NCBI GenBank assembly: GCA_965263215.1
Contig: OZ253663.1
Span: 992,001 to 1,056,000, forward strand
Reading direction: 5' to 3'
Length of the DNA stretch: 64,000 nucleotides
Origin: UBA1672 sp965263215
GTDB taxonomy: Bacteria; Pseudomonadota; Alphaproteobacteria; Micavibrionales; Micavibrionaceae
The position numbers and the translations under genes were made by a program. This document shows, one piece after another, positions 49,052-57,458 of the stretch (positions are counted from its first letter, which is position 1; the number at the start of each line of letters is the position of its first letter). Under the pieces are notes generated by a model. That model saw only the letters and a program-made list of their open reading frames with translations, did no database searches and was not told the DNA's origin.

Positions 49052-49936
49052 ATGGCGGCAAAGAAAACAAAGGCTAAAAAAGGTGCGCGTAAGTCAACAA
49101 TGACGACAAAGCGTAAAAACGCGAGTAAGTCAGATGCGGTTGCTGCGCGTTTTAAAAAGCTGTCCGTTATTTGTCTGATTGGTTTGCTTGCATTGTGGGG
49201 GCTTGGTTGGTTCGTGTTAAGTGGTGGCCCTGCGAAGGTTGCGACCAGTGCATCAAACCAAATGCTATCCGTCACCGCTAATAGTGGTTTTGAGGTGAAG
49301 AATATTCTGGTTGAGGGGCGTGAATATACTGATGCGGATGTTTTGTTGGCTTTGATTAATGTCGGGGAGGGGGATCCTCTGTTTTCTTTTGACCCGGCAG
49401 AAGCAAAAGAGCAGATTGAACGTATCGGCTGGGTGAAGTCCGCGCATGTTGAGCGGCGCTTGCCCGACACCATATATATACGCCTGATTGAACGCGAGCC
49501 GATTGCGCTCTGGCAAAGGTTTGGTGCACTGTCTTTGGTGGATAGTGAAGGCACACTGATTACGGGCGAGGGGCTTGATCGTTTTAAACACCTTCCGATG
49601 ATCTTGGGTAAAAACGCACCTGTGAAAACTGCAGCCTTGATGTCTATGTTAGGGCAGTATCCTGAATTTAAAGCACTTCTTGATCATGCCGAGCTTATTG
49701 ACGGGCGACGCTGGGACTTGTTTTTGAAAGACGAAAAGCGTGTTAAACTGCCGGAGAAAAATACATTAGACGCCATTAAGCATATTATGGTGCGTCACGA
49801 AGAAGATCAGATATTGGATAAAAAGGCGATTATTGATATTGATGCACGGTATAAGCAAAGACTGATTGTCAGAACGCGTCTGGGTACGGTACAAGATTAT
49901 AAGGCTGATTTTCATACAATCGGCACTCAACCATAG
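49052..49936 (+). CDS. ftsQ: cell division protein FtsQ
   Basis: FtsQ, 294 residues, has a Lys/Arg-rich cytoplasmic tail (about 1-36), a transmembrane helix (about 38-57), a POTRA domain (FEVKNILVEGREYTDADVLLAL) and the FtsQ beta-domain with GWVKSAHVERRLPDTIYIRLIEREPIA. It recruits FtsL/B and other division proteins. It starts 6 bp after ddl with GGGA upstream and is followed by ftsA after 21 bp. Confidence 0.93.
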   Translation: MAAKKTKAKKGARKSTMTTKRKNASKSDAVAARFKKLSVICLIGLLALWGLGWFVLSGGPAKVATSASNQMLSVTANSGFEVKNILVEGREYTDADVLLALINVGEGDPLFSFDPAEAKEQIERIGWVKSAHVERRLPDTIYIRLIEREPIALWQRFGALSLVDSEGTLITGEGLDRFKHLPMILGKNAPVKTAALMSMLGQYPEFKALLDHAELIDGRRWDLFLKDEKRVKLPEKNTLDAIKHIMVRHEEDQILDKKAIIDIDARYKQRLIVRTRLGTVQDYKADFHTIGTQP

Positions 49937-49957
49937 TTTTAGGTGAATTGAAAAGGC

Positions 49958-51238
49958 ATGGCACAAGATAAAACCATAAGGCCAAAAGGATCATTGTTTG
50001 CTGCGCTGGATATCGGCAGCAGCAAAACCGCCTGTTTCATCGGGCACATCGTTGATGATAAGGGCACGTTTGAAATTATCGGTGTCGGTAACAAGCCGTC
50101 TGCGGGCGTGAAAAACGGTTCAATCGTTGATCTGGATGCCGCAGAAGGCGTGATCAGGCAGACCGTGCATGCCGCGGAAAATATGGCCGCCGATGTTATG
50201 CGCGGCTACCCGTTGCGTGAAGTGATTTCCAATGTGTCTGGCGTTCATGTGCGCTCATTCGGGCATAGCGTCAAAGTTGAAATTGGTGGGCATGATATTA
50301 CAGATAATGATGTACGCCGCGCTCTGGCGAAAGCGCAGCAAAAAGAATCAAACGAAAATCTGGAGCTTATACATACAATTCCGACATTTTTCCGTGTAGA
50401 CGGGCAAGACGGAGTACGTGACCCGCGCGGCATGTATGCAGACAATCTGAAAGTTGATGTCAATCTTGTGTCCGGCGAAAGTGCTGCGCTACGTAATATG
50501 GCGGTGTGCATAGAGCGCAGTCATCTCGATATTTCCGCACTTTGTACGGGGGCCTATGCGGCCGGATTATCATCCTTGGTGGATGATGAAATTGATTTGG
50601 GGTGCACGGTGATTGATATCGGCGCGGGCACGACATCTTTCGCGGTCTTCCATAGTGGTTATATGATTTATTGTGATGCCGTGCCGATTGGCGGGCAGCA
50701 TGTCACGAATGATATTGCGCGCGGTTTGACCACATCGAAAGCGGATGCGGAGAGATTGAAGATTCTATATGGCTGCGCCGTCGCTTCTCAAACAGATGAG
50801 GGGGAAATGATCGAAGTCCCGCGTCTGGGGGAGAATGAACAAGAGGGCGGAAAGCCGAACCATATTCCGCGTTCTTTCCTCGTTGGAATTATCCAGCCAC
50901 GTTTAGAAGAAATTTTCGAGCATGTCCGCGCTAAAATCAAAGATAGCGGTCTGCAAAAAGTCATCAGCCGCCGTGTTGTTCTAACGGGTGGTTCCAGTCA
51001 AATTTTAGGGATTCGTGATTTATCAGGTCATGTGCTTGATAAGCAAGTGCGTTTGGGTAAGCCAATCCGCTTGACAGGTTTGCCTGACGCGGTGAGCGGT
51101 CCTGCCTTTTCTACGGTCGCTGGTTTGTTGGCGTATGCCGCAGAACACACCGAAGAAATGCCCGCCGAAATTATGGCGCGCGTACGACCTGAATCAATGG
51201 TGGATCGTGCCAAGCTGTGGCTTAAAGAAAATTGGTAA
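49958..51238 (+). CDS. ftsA: cell division protein FtsA
   Basis: The 426-residue actin-like ATPase ties FtsZ filaments to the membrane. Phosphate and nucleotide motifs are AALDIGSSKTACFIG, VIDIGAGTTSFAVF and VVLTGGSSQILGI; the 1C-domain region lies at about 90-170. The C-terminal AKLWLKENW fits an amphipathic membrane-targeting helix. Downstream is a 266-bp gap before ftsZ. Confidence 0.96.
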   Translation: MAQDKTIRPKGSLFAALDIGSSKTACFIGHIVDDKGTFEIIGVGNKPSAGVKNGSIVDLDAAEGVIRQTVHAAENMAADVMRGYPLREVISNVSGVHVRSFGHSVKVEIGGHDITDNDVRRALAKAQQKESNENLELIHTIPTFFRVDGQDGVRDPRGMYADNLKVDVNLVSGESAALRNMAVCIERSHLDISALCTGAYAAGLSSLVDDEIDLGCTVIDIGAGTTSFAVFHSGYMIYCDAVPIGGQHVTNDIARGLTTSKADAERLKILYGCAVASQTDEGEMIEVPRLGENEQEGGKPNHIPRSFLVGIIQPRLEEIFEHVRAKIKDSGLQKVISRRVVLTGGSSQILGIRDLSGHVLDKQVRLGKPIRLTGLPDAVSGPAFSTVAGLLAYAAEHTEEMPAEIMARVRPESMVDRAKLWLKENW

Positions 51239-51504
51239 TATAAACAACGATTTATCCACACAATTTTGTGAATATATTTTTATAAAGATGTCGTGGTGGG
51301 GGCTTTTCTAAAAAAAGTGAATCGAATGTGTGGGTTAGCATGATTCCCTGTGGTTTTGATTCATGTGTTATGGTTATAAAATCTATCATTATTTTCATGA
51401 AAGTCGTGGATAGCTTGCTCTGCACCCCTTTTCATCGAAAAAAAACTTATCTACACTTCTAATCGTCCTACCATGAACATCCAAATTCTCAGGGGTTCCA
51501 AAAA
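51239..51504 (+). promoter_or_regulatory. ftsZ upstream region: three GANTC sites, perfect DnaA box
   Basis: The 266-bp gap between ftsA and ftsZ holds a perfect DnaA box TTATCCACA (51252-51260), a one-mismatch copy TTATCTACA (51447-51455), and three GANTC sites at 51319-51323, 51342-51346 and 51358-51362. In Caulobacter, ftsZ transcription depends on DnaA and on CcrM methylation with GcrA. No classic CtrA site (TTAA-N7-TTAA) was seen. The ribosome binding site is AGGGG before the ATG at 51505. Confidence 0.6.
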
Positions 51505-53226
51505 ATGTTAAATGTAAAAATGCAATCGGCAGAAGTGCAACAGCTGTCTCCTAAAATCGCTGTTATAGGCGTAGGTGGAGCAGGCGGAAATGCCGTTAAT
51601 AATATGATTTCATCCAATCTCGACGGGTGCGAGTTTATCGTGTGCAATACCGATGCTCAGGCTCTTGGTAATTCGCTGGCGGAACATACGGTTCAGCTTG
51701 GTGAAACTGTTACAGGCGGATTGGGCGCAGGTTCTAAGCCTGAGGTTGGGCAGGCTGCTGCCGAAGAAAGCCTTGAGGAGGTTTTACGTTTTCTTGATGG
51801 TGCGAATATGGCATTCGTCACTGCCGGTATGGGCGGTGGTACAGGGACAGGCGCAGCGCCTGTGATTGCTAAGGCGTGTCGTCAGCAAGGGATTTTGACC
51901 GTGGGGGTCGTAACCAAGCCGTTCCACTTTGAAGGTGTTCACCGGATGGAACAGGCGGAGAAGGGCATTGAGGAAATGCAGCAATATGTTGATACCCTCA
52001 TTGTCATTCCCAATCAGAATCTATTCCGCATTGCCAATGAAAAAACAACATTCGCAGAAGCCTTTAAAATGGCGGACACTGTGTTGCAATCTGGTGTGCG
52101 CGGCGTGACAGACCTTATGGTACGTCCCGGTCTTGTTAATTTGGATTTTGCCGATATTAGAACGGCTATGATGCAAATGGGTAAGGCCATGATGGGCACT
52201 GGTGAGGCATCAGGCGATAAGCGCGCTGTTGAGGCGGCCGAATCTGCGATTAATAATCCATTGCTTGATGATGTATCAATGAAAGGTGCGAACGGCGTTA
52301 TTATTAACGTAACAGGTGGCTTTGACATGACATTGTTCGAGGCAGACGAGGCCTGTAACCGTATCCGTGATGAGGTTGATCCGAACGCCAATATTATTTT
52401 TGGTGCGACGTTTGATGAATCGATGGATGGTTGTATGCGTGTGTCTATCGTTGCTACAGGCATTGAAAAAGAAGAAAAAGGTAAGGTCTTCGGTGGTTCC
52501 GGCGGTGGTCAAACAGCGACCAAGCCCAATAACACTGGTGGTTTAGATCGTGCAGTTCCTAATACGGTGACTGCTGCTAATAAAATTTCATCACCGATTG
52601 TTGGTGGTGGGGCGCAGCATGTCGCGCGCGACGTAGCCTCTATGTCAGGGCGTGAAGTGATTAAAGGTCTAACGGCACCATCACCAATTTCGCAATCTCC
52701 TTCAACTGAGCCGCGAGCAGAGCCCGCATCAATTGATATGTTTGAGCAAGGTGAGTTTGTAGCCGAGGCCGATGAAATGCAACTCCGTGGTTCAACATAC
52801 GGTGATTCATTTATTCCGCCCAAGCCAATGGAGCCGGATATGAAGATACCTGAAACAGGTGTTGGTCCGCATATTTCTAACTTTCATGGGATGCATGCTG
52901 AATCCGGTAAAAAGCCACAACATCGTTCTTCCGGTTTGCAGCTGAATCCGCCGAAATCTTTGTATCCTTCTGCGGTATCTCAGAGTAAGCAACCGCGCGC
53001 CCCGTCTTTATTCGAGCGTATCACCGGCTCTGTCCAACAGCATATCGATAATCTTCGTGATGACAGCGATATGGTGAAATCACAAGCGCAACCAACCGCG
53101 CCGCGTGAGAAAGGACCTGAGTCTCCCTCCCAAGAAAGCCTCGACATCAATAAGCCTGCTAAACCGGCAGTGAAGATTGATGAGGAGCTTGATATCCCAG
53201 CATTTCTGCGTAGACAGGCAAATTAA
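51505..53226 (+). CDS. ftsZ: cell division GTPase FtsZ, long-linker form
   Basis: FtsZ forms the Z ring. The GTPase core is complete: VGGAGGNAVNNM, the tubulin signature GGGTGTG at 110-116, the T7 loop NLDFADIRT. The core ends near residue 320 and is followed by an unusually long, polar, Pro/Ser-rich linker of about 230 residues, then the conserved C-terminal peptide ELDIPAFLRRQ that binds FtsA and other partners. Long linkers are usual in alphaproteobacteria. It is transcribed alone or with lpxC; a terminator follows. Confidence 0.97.
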   Translation: MLNVKMQSAEVQQLSPKIAVIGVGGAGGNAVNNMISSNLDGCEFIVCNTDAQALGNSLAEHTVQLGETVTGGLGAGSKPEVGQAAAEESLEEVLRFLDGANMAFVTAGMGGGTGTGAAPVIAKACRQQGILTVGVVTKPFHFEGVHRMEQAEKGIEEMQQYVDTLIVIPNQNLFRIANEKTTFAEAFKMADTVLQSGVRGVTDLMVRPGLVNLDFADIRTAMMQMGKAMMGTGEASGDKRAVEAAESAINNPLLDDVSMKGANGVIINVTGGFDMTLFEADEACNRIRDEVDPNANIIFGATFDESMDGCMRVSIVATGIEKEEKGKVFGGSGGGQTATKPNNTGGLDRAVPNTVTAANKISSPIVGGGAQHVARDVASMSGREVIKGLTAPSPISQSPSTEPRAEPASIDMFEQGEFVAEADEMQLRGSTYGDSFIPPKPMEPDMKIPETGVGPHISNFHGMHAESGKKPQHRSSGLQLNPPKSLYPSAVSQSKQPRAPSLFERITGSVQQHIDNLRDDSDMVKSQAQPTAPREKGPESPSQESLDINKPAKPAVKIDEELDIPAFLRRQAN

Positions 53227-53264
53227 AGTTTACCCCTTGTGTCTTCCGTATACTATCGGGTGAA

Positions 53265-53293
53265 AAGAGCTCTGAGACGTCAGGGCTCTTTTT
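53265..53293 (+). terminator. intrinsic terminator after ftsZ
   Basis: An 11-bp stem (AAGAGCTCTGA / TCAGGGCTCTT, one G-U pair) with the 4-nt loop GACG is followed by T residues to 53293. It lies 39 bp after the ftsZ stop and separates it from lpxC. Confidence 0.85.
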
Positions 53294-53448
53294 AGTTTCT
53301 CCATTTTGTCTTCTGATGCGTTACTCGTTCCTTATGTATTGTTATACGTTTCGTCACTCGTGCCTGTCATAAAACAAAATATTGAGTACTATTTTCTCTA
53401 TGAAGTTTTTCTATGTAACATTTGTAACAAATCGAAACAAAGCGTGAT

Positions 53449-53477
53449 TTGATGCGGTGCAATGTTTTTTATATAGT
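53449..53477 (+). promoter_or_regulatory. sigma70-type promoter candidate for lpxC
   Basis: TTGATG at 53449-53454 and TATAGT at 53472-53477 are 17 bp apart, matching the consensus at four and five of six positions. They lie 95 bp before the lpxC ATG, in the 278-bp stretch after the ftsZ terminator that otherwise shows no gene. The rest of that stretch holds nothing I recognise. Confidence 0.5.
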
Positions 53478-53571
53478 CCTAATATAAACAAATCTATATC
53501 CAGTAAAAACAAGGGTATAGGGGTAAATACAGGGCTGTTTAAGACATAGAAAAAGAAAGAAAAAGCCGAAT

Positions 53572-54504
53572 ATGACATACGCAATGCAACACACATTCAA
53601 GAAAACAGCCACGCTTTCGGGCATTGGTCTGCATTCCGGTAAGCAAATCAATATGACGTTGATTCCTGCGGCCGAGAATCACGGTATTGTGTTTGTACGC
53701 AGCGATTTACCTGAAGGCGAAAATGTTATTCCCGCGTTGTGGGACAGTGTCGTTGATACGCAACTTTGTACTGTGATCGGTAACGAACACGGCGCGAGCG
53801 TTGGTACGATTGAACATTTGATGTCGGCTTTGCGCGGGTGCGGCGTTGATAACTTAATCATTGAAATTGATGGTGCGGAAGTGCCTGCCATGGATGGCAG
53901 TGCGATGCCTTTCGTGAATTTGATTGAAGAGGTCGGCACAAAGCCGCAAGATCTGCCACGCCGTATGGTTCGTGTTTTAAAGGAAGTCACCGTAACAGAC
54001 GGCGATAAGCGCGTAACACTCAGCCCTGATGAGTCTTGTACTTTTGTGGGTGAAATTGATTTTGATCACGATAAAATCGGTAATCAGCGTTTTGGCACAC
54101 AACTTGTAAACGGTAATTTCAAACATGATATCGCCGAAGCACGCACATTTGGATTTTTTCATGAAGCAGAATGGCTTCGCTCTCAAGGGCTCGGTCTTGG
54201 CGGATCACTGGATAACGCCATTATTCTGGATACAGAAGGCGTGATGAACCCGAAGGGGCTTCGTTTCAAAGATGAATTTATTCGTCACAAATTGCTTGAT
54301 GCGATTGGTGATCTATACCTTGCAGGTGGTCAAATCCTTGGCTTGTATGATGGTGTTAAGGCCGGTCATGCAATCAATAACGCGATCTTGCACGAGTTGT
54401 TTTCTAATGATGCAAATTGGGAATATGTCGATATGCCTTCTTCATCAGTTCAGAAAACAGAATCATCTTCTTTAAAAGCACAGGAATCCCTGTTGGTTGC
54501 ATAA
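53572..54504 (+). CDS. lpxC: UDP-3-O-acyl-N-acetylglucosamine deacetylase LpxC
   Basis: The 310-residue zinc enzyme carries out the committed step of lipid A synthesis. Features are TLSGIGLHSG, the zinc His in GTIEHLMSALRGCGVDN, MDGSAMPFV, the HKLLDAIGDLYLAGG block with the second zinc site and AGHAINNAIL. It shows the cell makes lipopolysaccharide or lipid A. The C-terminal tail (SSSVQKTESSS) is low-complexity and Ser-rich. Confidence 0.96.
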   Translation: MTYAMQHTFKKTATLSGIGLHSGKQINMTLIPAAENHGIVFVRSDLPEGENVIPALWDSVVDTQLCTVIGNEHGASVGTIEHLMSALRGCGVDNLIIEIDGAEVPAMDGSAMPFVNLIEEVGTKPQDLPRRMVRVLKEVTVTDGDKRVTLSPDESCTFVGEIDFDHDKIGNQRFGTQLVNGNFKHDIAEARTFGFFHEAEWLRSQGLGLGGSLDNAIILDTEGVMNPKGLRFKDEFIRHKLLDAIGDLYLAGGQILGLYDGVKAGHAINNAILHELFSNDANWEYVDMPSSSVQKTESSSLKAQESLLVA

Positions 54505-54561
54505 CTCGTTTTCCTCATGGTAGCATTGTAAAGCAATGTTGATTATTGAGGGATCATACTT

Positions 54562-54798
54562 GTGTTTAGAATTTTTATTTTATCGGTAATCGTTTCATTG
54601 TTCTTCGTTGTTTACGAAGATGCCGTAATTGCCGGCAATGAATATGCAGAATCTACACGCGTTGTTGAGTTTTTTGAACCTGATGAAGTAAAATCACGAA
54701 AGGTTAATAGCAAGCCAATAGCAAAAGTTTTTCCTCTGGAGACGATGTCTCAAAAAAGAAGTGCAGGAAGCGGTTCCAGCAGTAGGGGGAGGCATTAA
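54562..54798 (+). CDS. small secreted hypothetical protein, 78 aa
   Basis: I do not recognise this protein. It starts at GTG, 9 nt after GAGGG, and has a hydrophobic signal (about residues 3-22, ending VIAG), followed by about 55 polar residues without cysteine, with a basic Ser/Gly-rich end (GSGSSSRGRH). It lies between lpxC and bamD in the same direction. It may be a short periplasmic or surface protein. Confidence 0.5.
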   Translation: MFRIFILSVIVSLFFVVYEDAVIAGNEYAESTRVVEFFEPDEVKSRKVNSKPIAKVFPLETMSQKRSAGSGSSSRGRH

Positions 54799-54931
54799 AT
54801 CATAGCCTTCTTGTGACGTCATTTCTCTTTTCCAGAGTTAAAATAACGCCACACCCTAAAACTCCTTTCATTCCGAATGCGTTCGGTTTATCAATAAAGT
54901 AATCATTTATAAACATCCGGAGACATTCTTT

Positions 54932-55768
54932 ATGCGTCGGGACATACGCTCTTTTAAACTGCTTATTGCTCTGTTTCTTATGCTCGGTCTGAGTGCATGC
55001 TCTAGTTCTGAAAAGAAAAAGGCAAATGTCGTTGAAACGGCGCCGGTTGAAACATTATATGAACGTGCCACGAACGCGATGAATGACGAGCGCTATGTCG
55101 AGGCGACGAAGTATTTCGAAGAAGTAGAACGACAGCACCCTTATTCCAAATGGTCGACGCGTGCGCAACTTATGGCGGCTTATGCCTCTTATCTTGATCA
55201 ACGATATGACGAGGCGGTTGTGGCCTTAGATCGGTATATTCAGCTCCACCCAGGCGCAGAAGATGTTGATTATGCTTATTACTTAAAAGCAATGTCATTT
55301 TATGAACAAATTTCAGATGTGCGCCGCGATCAAAATATGACCATTCAGGCCGTGAAGGCACTCAATACATTGATTGGCCGTTTCCCGAACAGCGAATACG
55401 CACGTGACGCGATGTTGAAGCGCGACCTTACGCTTGATCACCTTGCGGGTAAAGAAATGGAAATCGGGCGTTATTACTTAAACCGCGGCCATGTGAATGC
55501 GGCGATTAACCGTTTTCGCTCGGTTGTGGCGAACTTCCAAACAACCAGTCACGTAGCAGAGGCCTTGCACCGTTTGGTTGAGGCTTACATGACATTGGGC
55601 TTGAAAGGCGAGGCGTATCAAGTGGCAGCTGTTCTTGGGCATAATTATCCGGGCAGTAAATGGTATGAGCGTTCTTATGCATTGCTTGATGATGAGCAAA
55701 GAAAGAAAATCATTGATGAGCGCGGTATTATAGAACGCACAGTGGATTCATTGCTGAAGCCGGACTAA
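54932..55768 (+). CDS. bamD: outer membrane assembly lipoprotein BamD
   Basis: This 278-residue lipoprotein has a signal peptide with lipobox LSAC (lipid-bearing C23) and five TPR-like repeats (starting ETLYERATNAMNDERYVEATKYFEEVERQHPYSKW). It belongs to the BamD/ComL family, which works with BamA in inserting outer membrane barrels. Its place between lpxC and recN is a conserved alphaproteobacterial arrangement. CGGAG lies just before the ATG. Confidence 0.95.
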   Translation: MRRDIRSFKLLIALFLMLGLSACSSSEKKKANVVETAPVETLYERATNAMNDERYVEATKYFEEVERQHPYSKWSTRAQLMAAYASYLDQRYDEAVVALDRYIQLHPGAEDVDYAYYLKAMSFYEQISDVRRDQNMTIQAVKALNTLIGRFPNSEYARDAMLKRDLTLDHLAGKEMEIGRYYLNRGHVNAAINRFRSVVANFQTTSHVAEALHRLVEAYMTLGLKGEAYQVAAVLGHNYPGSKWYERSYALLDDEQRKKIIDERGIIERTVDSLLKPD

Positions 55769-55793
55769 AAAACACTGACGGAGTAAACTTGAC

Positions 55794-57449
55794 ATGCTGA
55801 TAGAATTGAACATCGACAATGTTGTTCTGATTGATCGGCTGCATATTGCATTCAAACAAGGGCTATGTGTGTTAACTGGTGAAACGGGGGCAGGGAAATC
55901 TGTGCTACTCGATTCGCTCGGTCTAGCGCTTGGTGTGCGCGCCGAAAGCGGTTTGGTGCGTAAAGGCGCGGAAAGTGCGCGAGTCACCGCCAGTTTCCAA
56001 ATACCCGAAAACCATGAGGCGTTTAAATTGCTGCGAGATGCCGATATCGTGCTTGAAGATGATATCCTGTTGCTGCGCCGTGTGGTTTACACATCAGGCA
56101 AAAGCCGCGCCTTTATCAATGATCAACCCGTTAGTATCGGTCTGTTAAAACAAGTTGGGGATACGCTCGTTGAAATCCACGGGCAGTTCGAAACGCAGGG
56201 GCTACTTAACCCCTCAACACATCGTGCAATGCTCGATGAATATGCAGAAATAGATTCTAGCGCACTTTCGGATGTTTGGCAGGCATGGAAAACAGCAGAA
56301 CAAGATTTGGATGATATGCGAAAGCTTTCCAGTCGTGCGCGCGAGGAGGAGGAATATTTAAGGCTCTCTTTGGAAGACTTGCAAAACCTTGATCCGCAAG
56401 CAGGTGAGGAAGAAGAATTATCAAAGATGCGCGAGCGTTTGAAAAACCGCGATCATGTTCTCGAAAGTTTGAATGCCGCGCATAATCACCTCAGCGCGGA
56501 GCATGACCCCGTTCAAAAAGCATGGGCAGAGCTTGATAAGATATCCGGTAAGGCAGGGGATAATGTCGATGAGGCACTTGCGGCCTTATCACGCGCATCA
56601 TCTGAAATTTCTGAGGCTCATGCGCTCGTGCAGTCCGCGCAAAGTGATATTCAGGATGGTGCGTATGATTTGGAAGAAATTGATGACAGGCTCTACGCCC
56701 TTCGTATGCAGGCACGAAAACATAACTGTGCTGTTGATGACCTGCCCGAAGTCTTGCAGCAAATCGAACAACAACTTGGCTTGATTGAAAATTCGGATGA
56801 AACTATAACGGCGCAGCAAAAATTGTGTGAAGAAACGCGCAATGCTTATATCGCTGCGGCTGAAAAAGTTTCAAACACCCGCAAGAAAACGGCGGAAAAA
56901 CTGAACAAGCTTGTCCAAGAAGAACTTGCGCCGCTTAAGCTTGATAAGGCGCGGTTTGTTACACAAATTGATGCATTGGATGAGGTTGAGTGGAACGTAA
57001 ACGGCATGGATCGTGTGCGGTTTTTAGTCTCTACCAATCCGGGGCGGGAACCGGGGCCAATTCATAAGATTGCCTCTGGCGGTGAAATGTCACGCTTTAT
57101 GCTCGCGCTGAAAGTTATTATCGCGCAGGCAGGTAGCACCCACAGTTTTATTTTTGATGAGGTTGATACGGGCATTGGCGGCGCTACTGCAGACGCGGTT
57201 GGAGAACGTCTTGCAAGGCTTGCCGATTCAAAACAAGTGCTGGTGGTTACCCATGCGCCGCAGGTTGCCGCGCGCGCCGATCATCACTGGATTGTGACAA
57301 AAACAGGTAAAGCGGAGGTGAAAACTGATATTTCCCCGCTATCATCACGCACGGAGCGTTGTGAGGAAATTGCGCGGATGTTGGCGGGCGCGGATATAAC
57401 TAAAGAAGCCCGCGCTGCGGCTGATAAATTGCTCGATAACGCAGCATAG
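55794..57449 (+). CDS. recN: DNA repair ATPase RecN
   Basis: The 551-residue SMC-like protein acts in double-strand break repair. It has the N-terminal Walker A TGETGAGKSVLLDSLGLALG, two coiled-coil arms (about 150-360) and the C-terminal head with IASGGEMSRFMLALK (signature), FDEVDTGIGG (Walker B) and VVTHAPQVAARADHH. It is 25 bp downstream of bamD and 9 bp upstream of ligA. Confidence 0.96.
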   Translation: MLIELNIDNVVLIDRLHIAFKQGLCVLTGETGAGKSVLLDSLGLALGVRAESGLVRKGAESARVTASFQIPENHEAFKLLRDADIVLEDDILLLRRVVYTSGKSRAFINDQPVSIGLLKQVGDTLVEIHGQFETQGLLNPSTHRAMLDEYAEIDSSALSDVWQAWKTAEQDLDDMRKLSSRAREEEEYLRLSLEDLQNLDPQAGEEEELSKMRERLKNRDHVLESLNAAHNHLSAEHDPVQKAWAELDKISGKAGDNVDEALAALSRASSEISEAHALVQSAQSDIQDGAYDLEEIDDRLYALRMQARKHNCAVDDLPEVLQQIEQQLGLIENSDETITAQQKLCEETRNAYIAAAEKVSNTRKKTAEKLNKLVQEELAPLKLDKARFVTQIDALDEVEWNVNGMDRVRFLVSTNPGREPGPIHKIASGGEMSRFMLALKVIIAQAGSTHSFIFDEVDTGIGGATADAVGERLARLADSKQVLVVTHAPQVAARADHHWIVTKTGKAEVKTDISPLSSRTERCEEIARMLAGADITKEARAAADKLLDNAA

Positions 57450-57458
57450 GACGCACAA

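Noticed and set aside
51239..51504. CtrA binding site (TTAA-N7-TTAA) before ftsZ
   Set aside because: No pair of TTAA half-sites with 7-nt spacing was found in the gap, so CtrA control is not claimed.
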